NCBI GenBank assembly: GCA_024275565.1
Contig: JAJRYY010000052.1
Location: forward strand, 1-64,000
Length of the DNA stretch: 64,000 bases
DNA from: Planctomycetota bacterium
Lineage (GTDB): Bacteria; Planctomycetota; Phycisphaerae; UBA1845
Reading direction: 5' to 3'
Every line of letters begins with the position of its first letter. Position 1 is the first letter of the stretch. Below the pieces are notes generated by a model, which saw only the letters and a program-made list of their open reading frames with translations, did no database searches and had not been told where the DNA came from. Positions 8,532 to 18,002 of the stretch are shown here, piece by piece. The translations under genes and the position numbers were made by a program.

Positions 8532-9728
8532 TCATCCATTGCTCGAACCCATTGTCAGGATCGGCAGCAGCAATGCAAACGCGATCGCACCGACGGCGAG
8601 CGCCATACCAACCAGCAGGGCGGGTTCCACAATGCGAACCGACATATCAATCATCCGAGCAGTACGCGTTTCATGCGTCTCGGCGATCTGAACGAGTACG
8701 TTTTCCAGATTGTTGCTCTCCTCAGCCACCGCAATCATGCTCAATATGTCGCCCGGAAAAAAACCGCTCTCACCCAGAGGAACCGAAAGCGTCTCTCCGC
8801 GACGCACATTCTCGGTCGCGTTTGCAATATGCTCGGAAAGGACGCGGTTACCGGCGGAGTCTTTTGCGATATCAAGCGACTGCAGGATCGGCACGCCATT
8901 CTGCAACAGCGTCCCGAGGATACGGCAAAAACGACTCACCGCCACCATCGTGATCAGATTGCCAACGATGGGCGCTTTCAATTTTGCGATCTCTAAAAAC
9001 CGCTGCCCCGCCTCACTGCGGCGGGCCATCCGAATGCCAACGATCGCCACGATGATGAATGCGATGATGTATCCGTACTGGGTCAATAAAATGTCGCACC
9101 CGCCAAAGACGACATGCGTCATGAAATTGTAATTCTCTACCTTCAGGTGATCCCGCAACTTGGGTACGACAAACGCCATAATGAAGATGACAACCGCGAG
9201 GCCTAGAAATGCAAGCACAGCCGGATAGATCATGGCTCCGGTCAGCTTTCCGCGAAGCTCATCCTGCTTCTCAGAAAAAATCGCCAACCGCGCCAACGCA
9301 TCTTCCAGAAAACCACCATGCTCACCCGCACGGATCATCGAGCAATGCAGCTCTGTGAAAATGTGAGTGTGCTTTATCATGCAATCCGCAAGCGTCGCAC
9401 CACCCACCACCTCTTCACGCACCTCCTTCAGCACTTGAAGCAACGCCGGCGGAGCCCCATCCTGAGTACTCAACACGTCCAAGGCACGAAGCATCGGAAC
9501 GCCCGCTCGGAGAAGGTCCGATAATTGCTGGTAAAACGTCGCAAGATGGCGCTGCTTGATCCCCCTGCGATGCCCCGTCACCGTCTTCTGTGCGTCTTCA
9601 CGGACGTCCACCGGGAAAAGTGATCGCTCTCGAAGCAGATTCAGCGCGACTTGACGGTTCTCAGCCGTCAACGCCCCCCTGACGTGGGCTCCGCTCTCCT
9701 CGACCGCTTTGTATGCATAGGTGGGCAA
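8532..9728 (-). CDS. gspF: Type II secretion / type IV pilus inner-membrane protein GspF/PilC
   Basis: MPTYAYKAVEESGAHVRGALTAEN; FYQQLSDLLRAGVPMLRALDVLSTQ; ILGTLLQNGVPILQSLDIAKDSAGN. Confidence 0.93.
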   Translation of the reverse strand: MPTYAYKAVEESGAHVRGALTAENRQVALNLLRERSLFPVDVREDAQKTVTGHRRGIKQRHLATFYQQLSDLLRAGVPMLRALDVLSTQDGAPPALLQVLKEVREEVVGGATLADCMIKHTHIFTELHCSMIRAGEHGGFLEDALARLAIFSEKQDELRGKLTGAMIYPAVLAFLGLAVVIFIMAFVVPKLRDHLKVENYNFMTHVVFGGCDILLTQYGYIIAFIIVAIVGIRMARRSEAGQRFLEIAKLKAPIVGNLITMVAVSRFCRILGTLLQNGVPILQSLDIAKDSAGNRVLSEHIANATENVRRGETLSVPLGESGFFPGDILSMIAVAEESNNLENVLVQIAETHETRTARMIDMSVRIVEPALLVGMALAVGAIAFALLLPILTMGSSNG

Positions 9729-9984
9729 TGGTGATCGCCTATCGTAAAATCCGTGTTCGTTTTCTTGACGTTACTCTATTCCTGCCAACAACTTACGTCA
9801 ATCAGGGTGGCCAGAATGCGCGCAGCACAGCAGCCCACCTCGAAGAATTATACACCTCTGAAGCTCAAAAATTGCACTCCAAAACGGAAGGCTGGGAGAC
9901 TGATGTGTCCTGAAGTGTCACTTCAATGAGCGTCGCGCCACTGGTATGCGGGTGGCGACGTGTCCGTCAGTGTTCCCTGGATCG

Positions 9985-11640
9985 TTATGGGACGGTGAAG
10001 GCTTGTTGAAACAGACCCATATCTGTGAGGTCCACGTCCCAGTCGCGATCGAAATCGAGCAGTTCGCAACCGGGCGTGGTCTTGGCTGCTTCTCCCCAAA
10101 GTCGCGGACCTGTCAGACAGTCGTTGAACTGTGCGAAGTAGGTTAAGTCAATATCCCCGTCGAAATCCAGATCACCCACAGGGTCGCGAAACGCGTACAG
10201 CTTATTATCGCGTGAACTTACATACAGCGTACCATCCGGTGCAAGCATAGGCGACGCGGTAACCTGTTGCTTCATCGGCATCGTCCATAGCTCGGTCCCA
10301 TCCGTCCGAACAGCCTGCACCCATCCAAAAAACGGCGGCCACTGCGAGCAAAAGTAAATCGTCCCGTCACCACCCACAATGGGTGCATTAAAGATATTCC
10401 CCATTGCATTGAACCGCCATATCTCCTTACCCTCGGGCGATACCGCGAATAAAATGCCTTCATTCCCTGCAGTCGCAGTATAAATCGTCCCATCGTGACC
10501 AACAGCCACAGTCCCACGGTTCAGTTGCTCACACCAGAATCGCCATTCCTCTTCGCCAGTCTCAGCGTCAATCGAGTAAAGGTATCGATCTTGGGACCCG
10601 ACATAAACGTGACCATCGTAGATCACAGGGGTTCCGTAAATTTCGCGTTCCGTAGGAAAACTCCAAATTTCTTCATGAGTAAACGGATCCAGACCTTTTA
10701 GTCTCCGTCCGCCTGGGCCACCGGCGGACGTCAACAGCAGGGGCCAATCGAGGCTTGGCGCGTCAATGACAAGACCACCAACTTGTTCGGTCCACACCTC
10801 GCTTCCATCCTCCATCAGACGCGCGTACATGGTCCCAAATGCATCGGGATTGTATACGACGCCATTCGGGTCAATAACCGGGACTTCGTTGTGAAACCCA
10901 ATGGGAGACTGGAACGTCCAGAGTTCCTCGCCTAACTCCGCACCATGGCAATACAATTTGGCAAAAGGTGGAACATCTCCCCACACCACGCGACCATCCC
11001 ATATAGCAGCACCGCGTGGTATGTCACCATCGGTCTCCATCCATAGAATTTCCTGTGTAGAAGTATCGACTCCTGTCATGCCATCCGCCGTTCCCACAAA
11101 TATACGCCCATGAGCATCCATGACGGGACTCGCTTCCAGAATTACTTCGGATGGGAAATCGCTGATCAGGAGGGACCAGTCGATCCGTGGTGTCCTGGGA
11201 CCCATGGTCGATGTGCGCGCAATGCGTGTCGTGGTTCGTCCCCAAAACGGCCAGGGATCAACACCGTCGTCTGTTGGAACGTCAATAATGGTCACGTCAA
11301 GTGCATCGTCCACGGTAACATCGCCGGAAGTGAAGCTCGCACTCAATACGATCAGTTGGTCTTTGAAAACCATCCCGGTGGTCAATCGCCCGAACTGATC
11401 GACTGAAGCGGAGGTGTCCGGGTCTACAGACCAGTTGCTCTGCAACGTCACCTCGAACGACTGTCCATTGTCAAACAAGGCAGTTGCGATGTAGTCGGCG
11501 TCGCTGTCTTCCGGAACAGCCGACAAACCGTCGATCGTCAACGACACGGGAATTTGCCCCATCGCCGGCGCGACCAGAACGAATACAAGAATCGATCTCA
11601 TTGATCGAAGGCGCGATTGCATAGTGTTGATAGTCGTCAT
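9985..11640 (-). CDS. Secreted PQQ-like beta-propeller protein with C-terminal dockerin-like module
   Basis: Signal-like N-terminus; repeated GHVYVGSQDRYLYSIDAETGEEEWRF, DGTIYFCSQW, DGTLYVSSRDNKLYAF; C-terminal GDLDFDGDIDLTYFAQFNDCLTG...LLDFDRDWDVDLTDMGLFQQAF resembles paired dockerin/EF-hand loops. Confidence 0.8.
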   Translation of the reverse strand: MTTINTMQSRLRSMRSILVFVLVAPAMGQIPVSLTIDGLSAVPEDSDADYIATALFDNGQSFEVTLQSNWSVDPDTSASVDQFGRLTTGMVFKDQLIVLSASFTSGDVTVDDALDVTIIDVPTDDGVDPWPFWGRTTTRIARTSTMGPRTPRIDWSLLISDFPSEVILEASPVMDAHGRIFVGTADGMTGVDTSTQEILWMETDGDIPRGAAIWDGRVVWGDVPPFAKLYCHGAELGEELWTFQSPIGFHNEVPVIDPNGVVYNPDAFGTMYARLMEDGSEVWTEQVGGLVIDAPSLDWPLLLTSAGGPGGRRLKGLDPFTHEEIWSFPTEREIYGTPVIYDGHVYVGSQDRYLYSIDAETGEEEWRFWCEQLNRGTVAVGHDGTIYTATAGNEGILFAVSPEGKEIWRFNAMGNIFNAPIVGGDGTIYFCSQWPPFFGWVQAVRTDGTELWTMPMKQQVTASPMLAPDGTLYVSSRDNKLYAFRDPVGDLDFDGDIDLTYFAQFNDCLTGPRLWGEAAKTTPGCELLDFDRDWDVDLTDMGLFQQAFTVP

Positions 11641-11657
11641 AGTGATGTGCTCCGCAG

Positions 11658-11690
11658 AGCTGTAGGGCGGGTTTCACCCGCCGCAATGAA
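11658..11690. repeat. Dispersed intergenic element, short form (AGCTGTAGGGCGGGTTTCACCCGCCGCAATGAA)
   Basis: Perfect GGCGGGT-TTC-ACCCGCC stem; shares both ends with 3129-3323. Confidence 0.8.
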
Positions 11691-11844
11691 AGAAAACGTC
11701 GCCCCGAGCAATACAGTACCCGGTATAAACAGCCGCAATCCCCATCGAAAACTGAAACGCAACAGTGACACGGGCAATCATATCAAACCCCACAACAAAT
11801 CTCCAAGAACAACATCTAATAATTTTTTGATTTTTTATTGGACT

Positions 11845-11855
11845 CCCCCCCCCCC
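11845..11855 (+). repeat. Homopolymeric C11 tract
   Basis: Read directly: ggact-ccccccccccc-aatctacaat. Confidence 0.9.
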
Positions 11856-11936
11856 AATCTACAATTGTGCGTACAAGGTCGAGGTCGCGTCATTGAGATG
11901 GCGACGCCAATACCTTCCACGGAAGGAGAACAGGGC

Positions 11937-13637
11937 ATGTCCGGAAAAATTTCACACAGAATATCGGTCGCAATGATTACGCTCACCTTTGTCGGCTTCG
12001 CACACGCTCAGCATAGCTTTTCACGCACAAAGACCGTTGATCCTTCCGGAAGCGCGGATTTCACAACAATACAGGCCGCAATTAACGCCTTTGGCGCCAT
12101 CGGCTTCAGGGGGACTGTACTGATTCACTCCGGAACCTACGCAGAGAACATTACGCTGAACGAATTTGATGAGAACATCGACCTTGTCGGAATCGACAGG
12201 GAAGGGGTCATCATCGCACCGTCCACAGGGGATGGTATCGTGATTACCAGCGGTACAGAGACATCGCGTAAAAACCTCATCAACAACCTGACAATCGTGA
12301 CCACGGACGGACACGGCATTAAGCTCGTCAAAGGCGGCACACCAGACATCGCGGGTATAATTATCGATGCAGTCACAATCGATGCAAATGGAACCGGACA
12401 GGAAGGAATTAACGCAGAAGACGCCAACGACATCCGCATTCTCAACTGCGACATTTCAAGTGATCTGGATACCGGAATCGAACTAAAGAACGCGGACGAT
12501 GTCTTCGTTCAGAACACACGCATCACAGCACGCGACTTTGAAGGGTTCGCCACACACGGCGTATGCAATGACATCACCTTGATGGATTGTCAGGTCTTTG
12601 GCGGCGAAACCGGTGTCCGTCTTCTAAAGGGAGATCGCCTTCTACTTCAGAACTGCGACATCGTAGGAGACAATTCGCTGGCAGCCGCACCCGTACCGCA
12701 CCAGGTGACCGGCGTGTTCTTCGATCGACTCAGCGGCGGCGGACCTGCAGAACCCCCCGCAGACATCCTCGCCATCGGTTGTCGCATATCAGCCGTCGCT
12801 ACCGGCCAGACCAGTTCCTCGCATTTCGCCACAGCAGTTCGGTCCGATACCGACACCTTCCCGCGCGTCGTGGATTGCACGCTCAATGCCAGTGCGAATG
12901 CAAAAAGCGTATACGGCGTCTTCGCCGGTGGCGGAAGCGATCTGGACCCTGTCGTGCGCGTGATCGGTGGTGAAATTATCACAGAGTGCGACGATGAAAA
13001 GGAAACCGAAGTCTGGGATTTGAGACGCGAAGATCCAACCAATGGAACAGGTATTCTGAAGATGAGTGGCACGCGTTGCTCGAAATGGCGCGGACCGATC
13101 CAGAGTGCGGAACGTCAACGCGACACCACACAGCGAACGATCAATGTAGCTGTTGCGTCATCAACTGCGATCCTTGGCGCCACGATTTTGAATGCCTCTG
13201 AGCAGAGCATTACTGCAGGTATTACCGATCCCGACGTATTCCGCGTCACCTCTGTCACAGGCAATCAGGCTGGGATGACTCAGGACGTCTATGTGATTGG
13301 AACCGACTGGGCCGATAACCCGATTACCGACAAAATCACATTGAGCGGTACAAGCACCGTCGTGGGGGTAAAACCATTCAAAACCGTCACAAAAATCATC
13401 TTACCAGCTCAGTCAGCAGCATTTCAAACAGTGAGCGCTGGAACGACCACGAAACTGGGACTGGCGTTTCCGATTTCCGCCGCCAGTGACCTTCTCCAGC
13501 AAGGCAGAAAAGCAAGTGCAGCCACGTCCTATACATTGGAATCTTCGGGCACGGTAGACTCAACCTACGCCACGATCGACGTAAGCACCATCACCGCCAG
13601 CGACAGCTTCGAATGGTACGCCCTCGCAAGTCAATAG
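11937..13637 (+). CDS. Secreted right-handed beta-helix protein with phage-virion-like C-terminal domain
   Basis: AAGGAG Shine-Dalgarno upstream of ATG 11937 (MSGKISHRISVAMITLTFVGFAHAQ signal peptide); VDPSGSADFTTIQAAINAFGAIGFRGTVLIHSGTYAENI and repeated beta-helix rungs. ORF track start 11838 would translate the poly-C tract. Confidence 0.82.
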   Translation: MSGKISHRISVAMITLTFVGFAHAQHSFSRTKTVDPSGSADFTTIQAAINAFGAIGFRGTVLIHSGTYAENITLNEFDENIDLVGIDREGVIIAPSTGDGIVITSGTETSRKNLINNLTIVTTDGHGIKLVKGGTPDIAGIIIDAVTIDANGTGQEGINAEDANDIRILNCDISSDLDTGIELKNADDVFVQNTRITARDFEGFATHGVCNDITLMDCQVFGGETGVRLLKGDRLLLQNCDIVGDNSLAAAPVPHQVTGVFFDRLSGGGPAEPPADILAIGCRISAVATGQTSSSHFATAVRSDTDTFPRVVDCTLNASANAKSVYGVFAGGGSDLDPVVRVIGGEIITECDDEKETEVWDLRREDPTNGTGILKMSGTRCSKWRGPIQSAERQRDTTQRTINVAVASSTAILGATILNASEQSITAGITDPDVFRVTSVTGNQAGMTQDVYVIGTDWADNPITDKITLSGTSTVVGVKPFKTVTKIILPAQSAAFQTVSAGTTTKLGLAFPISAASDLLQQGRKASAATSYTLESSGTVDSTYATIDVSTITASDSFEWYALASQ

Positions 13638-13652
13638 CACCTGTCTTGCAGA

Positions 13653-15323
13653 CTACGTTATTTTCGTCACGCGGACGATCTCTTCAAGCGTGGTGTCCCC
13701 CCGAAGCGCCTTCATAAATCCGTCCTCACGCATCGTTTTCAGACCCTTCTGCCGGGCGAGCTTGAACATCTCACCCGCCGACCCCCGTCTGACGACAATT
13801 TCCCGCATCTCATCGTCCATCATCACCAGCTCGAAAATGCCGAATCGACCCCGATACCCACTGTGGCGACACTCTCGACACCCGGTACCGCGGTAGAGCT
13901 TGTCCCCCGGCTGAAGCTGTAAATCTGAGGGCAACTGCGACGGATCGGGATCGTAGGCTTCCCGGCAGTCCTTGCATATCTTCCGCACGAGGCGTTGTGC
14001 CAAAATACCACCAATCGAACTGCTCACCAGGAAGGGTTCCACGCCCATATCCAGCAATCGCGTGTTGGCAGTCACCGCATCGTTCGTATGCAACGTGCTG
14101 AACACAACGTGACCGGTCAGCGACGCATTGATCGCCACCTCAGCCGTCTCCAGGTCCCGAATCTCACCGACCAGGATCACGTCCGGATCGTGTCGCAGGA
14201 AGGAGCGTAATCCGGAGGCAAACGTCAGACCGATCTTCGCATTGATGTTGATCTGCTGGATACCATCCAGGTGATACTCGACCGGATCCTCAATCGTCAG
14301 AATCTTGATTTTATCGGTCTTGATCGCGTTTAAGGCGGAGTAGAGCGTCGTCGTTTTGCCGGAACCGGTCGGACCCGTGACCAGAATAATGCCAAATGGC
14401 TGGGATATGACCTTGTTGAACCCCTCCAGCGCCTGATCTCGCATCCCCAGGACATCCAACCCCAGCATGGCAGAGGATTTGTCGAGAATTCGCATCACGA
14501 CCGCCCCGCCAAAGACCGTCGGGATGATGCTTACACGGAGGTCGACTTCGCGGTTGTTGGCCCGGATTTTGAACCCGCCATCCTGCGGGAGGCGATGCTC
14601 GGCGATGTTCAGGTTCGATAATATCTTGATACGCGAGACGATGGCTGAGTGAAATTGACTGATCTGGGGTGGGACATTGGCGGTCTGCAGCACACCGTCG
14701 ATTCGGTAGCGGATCTCCAGCCCGGACTCGTGCGGTTCGATATGGACGTCGCTTGCACGGTCGCGGATCGCTTCGAGGAGAATCTCGTTGACGAGCTTGA
14801 CGACGGTGGCTTCCTGAGCCATCTCGATGAGGTCTTTGTCGTCCTCATCCACATCGCCGATAATCTCCACATCGTCGCCGACCATGGCATCGATGGTCTC
14901 ACCACCGATCCCGTAATATTGCTTGATGACCCGGGCGATGTCGTCTTCTGTCGCCAGCATCGGCTCGACGCGAAGCCCCGTCAGCATCCGCAATTCATCA
15001 AAGGCGTAGAGATCGAACGCGTTGGCAGTCGCCACCCGCAAAGTGCCGTTTTCCCGCTCGACCGGAAAAAGACCGTAGCGATGGACCACCTTGGGCGGGA
15101 CGAGTTTCAGTATGTCTTCATCTACTTCGATGGTACTTAAATCGATGATTGGAATTGCAAGCTGGGCACCGATGGCTTCGAGGACGTCCCGTTCTGAGGC
15201 GAAACCCATATCGACCAGAGCACGTTCGATACGATCATTGGGCTTGTTGCAGCGTGAGCGTGCAGATTCAAGTTGCTCTTCAGTGATCCTGCCCTGTCTC
15301 AGAAGTTCGTCGCCAAGTGTCAC
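13653..15323 (-). CDS. gspE: Type II secretion / pilus assembly ATPase GspE/PilB
   Basis: GIILVTGPTGSGKTTTLYSAL (Walker A), DPDVILVGEIRDLETAEVAINASLTGHVVFSTLHTNDA, CKDCREAY...CRECRHSGYRGRFGIFELV zinc motif. Confidence 0.95.
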   Translation of the reverse strand: MTLGDELLRQGRITEEQLESARSRCNKPNDRIERALVDMGFASERDVLEAIGAQLAIPIIDLSTIEVDEDILKLVPPKVVHRYGLFPVERENGTLRVATANAFDLYAFDELRMLTGLRVEPMLATEDDIARVIKQYYGIGGETIDAMVGDDVEIIGDVDEDDKDLIEMAQEATVVKLVNEILLEAIRDRASDVHIEPHESGLEIRYRIDGVLQTANVPPQISQFHSAIVSRIKILSNLNIAEHRLPQDGGFKIRANNREVDLRVSIIPTVFGGAVVMRILDKSSAMLGLDVLGMRDQALEGFNKVISQPFGIILVTGPTGSGKTTTLYSALNAIKTDKIKILTIEDPVEYHLDGIQQININAKIGLTFASGLRSFLRHDPDVILVGEIRDLETAEVAINASLTGHVVFSTLHTNDAVTANTRLLDMGVEPFLVSSSIGGILAQRLVRKICKDCREAYDPDPSQLPSDLQLQPGDKLYRGTGCRECRHSGYRGRFGIFELVMMDDEMREIVVRRGSAGEMFKLARQKGLKTMREDGFMKALRGDTTLEEIVRVTKIT

Positions 15324-15819
15324 AAGTTATCCCATCTTGCCAGCAAGTCATTCCATCGTGCCTGTGTCGCCAAAGGTCCGGATTTCCGTCGAAATATGTC
15401 GAGACATGTCAAAATACGTCGAACATGTCGTTGCGCATCCGGATAATCTTCGTCAGGCGTCCCGAGACTCCAAGCCCCGGGATGGGCAAACCGAGGTCGC
15501 CCGCTGAGTTGTACGCATCAGTGTAGCGGCGGATTCAGAAAAATGTAGGATTCCGCGGACAGATTGAAATTTCGCGGACAGCTTGAAACAGTCGCCAGCG
15601 TCCGTTTTTGCGGTCGTGATCGCGCAGGTCTTTGCGGTCGTGATCGCCTCTTTCTGAATGCGTTTCGTCAGGTCCGATAACCTGATCGATCATCCGATAA
15701 TGGGCAACGCTCAAATAATTGACAATAAAGCGTTTATATGACTTGCATGGCTGGGATTGCGAATCGTAGGTTGTCATCGTGGATGGCAGGGAAGCGTTGT
15801 ATATCGGTGGAGAAAGCCC

Positions 15820-16041
15820 ATGGAACGAGTGATGGCGAGTCTCAGGTTGTTTTTGTTAGATGAGGGCGGACCGACGGCGGTTGAATACGCTGTCATGATT
15901 GGCATTATCTCTGCGGCGGTCATCGTAGCCATGGGGTCTTTCGGCGATAAAGTGCAGTCGATTTATGTGCTTATTGACGAATCCGTGGATGTCCCGGAAG
16001 TGGGCGGTGGTGGTGGGACGGGTGCTGCTGGAGGTCCGTAA
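15820..16041 (+). CDS. Flp/Fap-type pilin-like protein
   Basis: MERVMASLRLFLLDEGGPTAVEYAVMIGIISAAVIVAMGSFGDKVQ: E-x-G-P-T-A-V-E-Y motif of Flp pilins; ORF track start is 15757. Confidence 0.8.
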   Translation: MERVMASLRLFLLDEGGPTAVEYAVMIGIISAAVIVAMGSFGDKVQSIYVLIDESVDVPEVGGGGGTGAAGGP

Positions 16042-16047
16042 CAGGTT

Positions 16048-16076
16048 GCCAGGTGTGTGGCCTGGCGGTGTTTTTT
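16048..16076 (+). terminator. Rho-independent terminator downstream of flp-like gene
   Basis: GCCAGG-TGTGTGG-CCTGGC followed by ggtgtttttt. Confidence 0.7.
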
Positions 16077-16213
16077 CAGTCTGGTAAGGGAAGCGGGTGG
16101 TGGTGTCGACGCGATGTCGAGCCACCCGCATGATTGCGCCCATGTCGCCGCGCAACCGCGCATCGCCCCTCCCCGCAAGGGCGTCTTATCTGCTTACCTG
16201 CCCGAAAGCCTGC

Positions 16214-16729
16214 TTACCTGCCCGAAAGGGCGCCGATCAGCGCTGTTGAGAGGAACGGTGCTGCGCTGATTCTGGCGTCGAACGATCCAAGCCCGCCGCT
16301 GTAGCGAATGATGACGGTGTCTCCGCACTCGAAATCGTCTCCATCGAAGAGTACGATTGTGTCGTCGTCCGGGCTGAAACCGATACCGGTGATAAGTTCG
16401 GCGTCCTTGGCCATCACTGCCCGAAACAGGTCGCAGTCGTAGCGTCTGTCCAGGGTGCTTCCCGGTTGTATGTTGGGTAGAAACTGTCGATTGATCCCAA
16501 TTCCTACGAGGTTTTCGCCAAGATTGGTGAATCCGAGGTCTTCGATTCTGACCGCACTGACATAAACCGACGGTTTTACTTCAAATTGTGTTTCGTTGAC
16601 GAGCTTGAGCGTGACTTCTTTCGGGATGACGCCCAGTGCGTTGAGCACACCAGATGTATTTCCGCATCCTGCGAGACATCCAGTGCCGATCAGAAGAACT
16701 GACAGTTGAGTCGTGATTCGTTTGAACAT
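16214..16729 (-). CDS. Small lipoprotein of unknown function
   Basis: MFKRITTQLSVLLIGTGCLAGCGNTSGV lipobox. The ORF-track extension to 17530 is antisense to the AIM24-like gene and was discarded. Confidence 0.65.
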   Translation of the reverse strand: MFKRITTQLSVLLIGTGCLAGCGNTSGVLNALGVIPKEVTLKLVNETQFEVKPSVYVSAVRIEDLGFTNLGENLVGIGINRQFLPNIQPGSTLDRRYDCDLFRAVMAKDAELITGIGFSPDDDTIVLFDGDDFECGDTVIIRYSGGLGSFDARISAAPFLSTALIGALSGR

Positions 16730-16834
16730 GGCATTACCTCCTTGCAAGCCAATAGAGACTGCGTATGTTGCACCGTATGGAATGCTGTGGCAAGCCCTTT
16801 GGCTGTGATATCTTGAATGCGTAGGAGCATAACA

Positions 16835-17830
16835 ATGGGATCTGACGGTGGATGGTATTTTGTTAGAAATGGCGAGACGGCCGGACCGGTCGAACTGAGC
16901 GAACTGGCGCGTGAGCTTCCGTCGATCGGTGGGGCGGACGCGATGGTTTATGGTCCTGGTTTTGGTGAGTGGATGAAGGCGCGTCAGGTTTCGGTGCTTT
17001 CGAATGCAGTTGGTGGGGCATCGAATAGTGCACCGCCACGTCCGCCGTCTTCGCGTGTTGCCGATGAGATCGATTATGAGGTGTATGGTGAGGAGATGCA
17101 GTTTGTCGAAATCACGCTCGATCCTGAGGAGGTAGTGATCGCTGAGGCTGGTGCGATGATGTATATGACCAATGGGATCCAGATGAGTACGTCGTTTGGG
17201 GATGCATCGAAGGAGACGGGATTTCTTGGGAAGCTGGCGTCTGCGGGCAAGCGTATGATTGCTGGTGAGTCCCTTTTTCTGACGACATTTGGGGCTGAGA
17301 GTACGCAGCAGGAAAAGGTTGCGTTTGCGGCTCCTTATCCTGGGAAAATTATACCGTTGCATCTCGATGAACTGGGTGGTGAGATTCAGTGTCAGAAGGC
17401 GGCGTTTCTTTGCGCTGCGCGTGGTATTGAGATTGGGATTGCGTTTCAGCGCAAGATTGGTGCTGCTCTGTTCGGTGGTGAGGGTTTTATCATGCAGCGG
17501 ATCAAGGGCGACGGGATTGCGTTCGTCCACGCGGGTGGGACCATCGTTCGTCGGGAGCTAGCGCCCGGGGAGCGGTTGCGTATGGACACGGGTTGTCTGG
17601 TCGCGCTTCAGCCATCGGTGAACTACGACATCGAGCGTTCTGGCGGGTTGAAGACGATGATGTTCGGCGGTGAAGGTATTTTTCTGGCGACACTTACCGG
17701 GCCGGGGACTGTCTGGATGCAGTCGCTTCCGTTTTCGCGACTGGCAGGACGGATTGCCGGGACATTTGCACAGGGTAAGGGCGAAGGGTTCGTTCTGGGT
17801 TCGGTGTCGAACCTGTTTGAGACGCGGTAG
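16835..17830 (+). CDS. GYF_2-like domain fused to AIM24 / TIGR00266-family protein
   Basis: GGWYFVRNGETAGPVELSELARELPSIGGADAMVYGPGFGEWMKA (GYF_2-like) then FVEITLDPEEVVIAEAGAMMYMTNGIQM...FLTTFGA...GKIIPLHLDELGGEIQCQKAAFLCA. GTAGGAG upstream of ATG 16835. Confidence 0.85.
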   Translation: MGSDGGWYFVRNGETAGPVELSELARELPSIGGADAMVYGPGFGEWMKARQVSVLSNAVGGASNSAPPRPPSSRVADEIDYEVYGEEMQFVEITLDPEEVVIAEAGAMMYMTNGIQMSTSFGDASKETGFLGKLASAGKRMIAGESLFLTTFGAESTQQEKVAFAAPYPGKIIPLHLDELGGEIQCQKAAFLCAARGIEIGIAFQRKIGAALFGGEGFIMQRIKGDGIAFVHAGGTIVRRELAPGERLRMDTGCLVALQPSVNYDIERSGGLKTMMFGGEGIFLATLTGPGTVWMQSLPFSRLAGRIAGTFAQGKGEGFVLGSVSNLFETR

Positions 17831-18002
17831 TGCAAACGCCTCACCCGGTTGGACGATTTGTCCGGGTGCGTGAGAGTTTTGGCGGCGATGTGTCACAACG
17901 ATCCGGCGGAGCTTTGCATGTAGCCCAGCCGCCCCCGTCTGGGATCCCACGGTCGGTAGAGGTTGTGGTGCAGGGGCTCGCATAGTGCCACATGTCTGGC
18001 AC

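Noticed and set aside
11838-11936. Coding through the poly-C tract (N-terminal extension MDSPPPNLQLCVQG...)
   Set aside because: An internal ATG with Shine-Dalgarno and a proper signal peptide at 11937 is far more plausible; the extension would hide the signal peptide.
15700-15760. TTGACA upstream of the flp-like gene as a promoter
   Set aside because: No acceptable -10 at 16-18 bp spacing; left unannotated.
16730-17530. N-terminal extension of the minus-strand lipoprotein ORF
   Set aside because: Fully antisense to the GYF_2-AIM24 gene; a good lipoprotein start exists at 16729.
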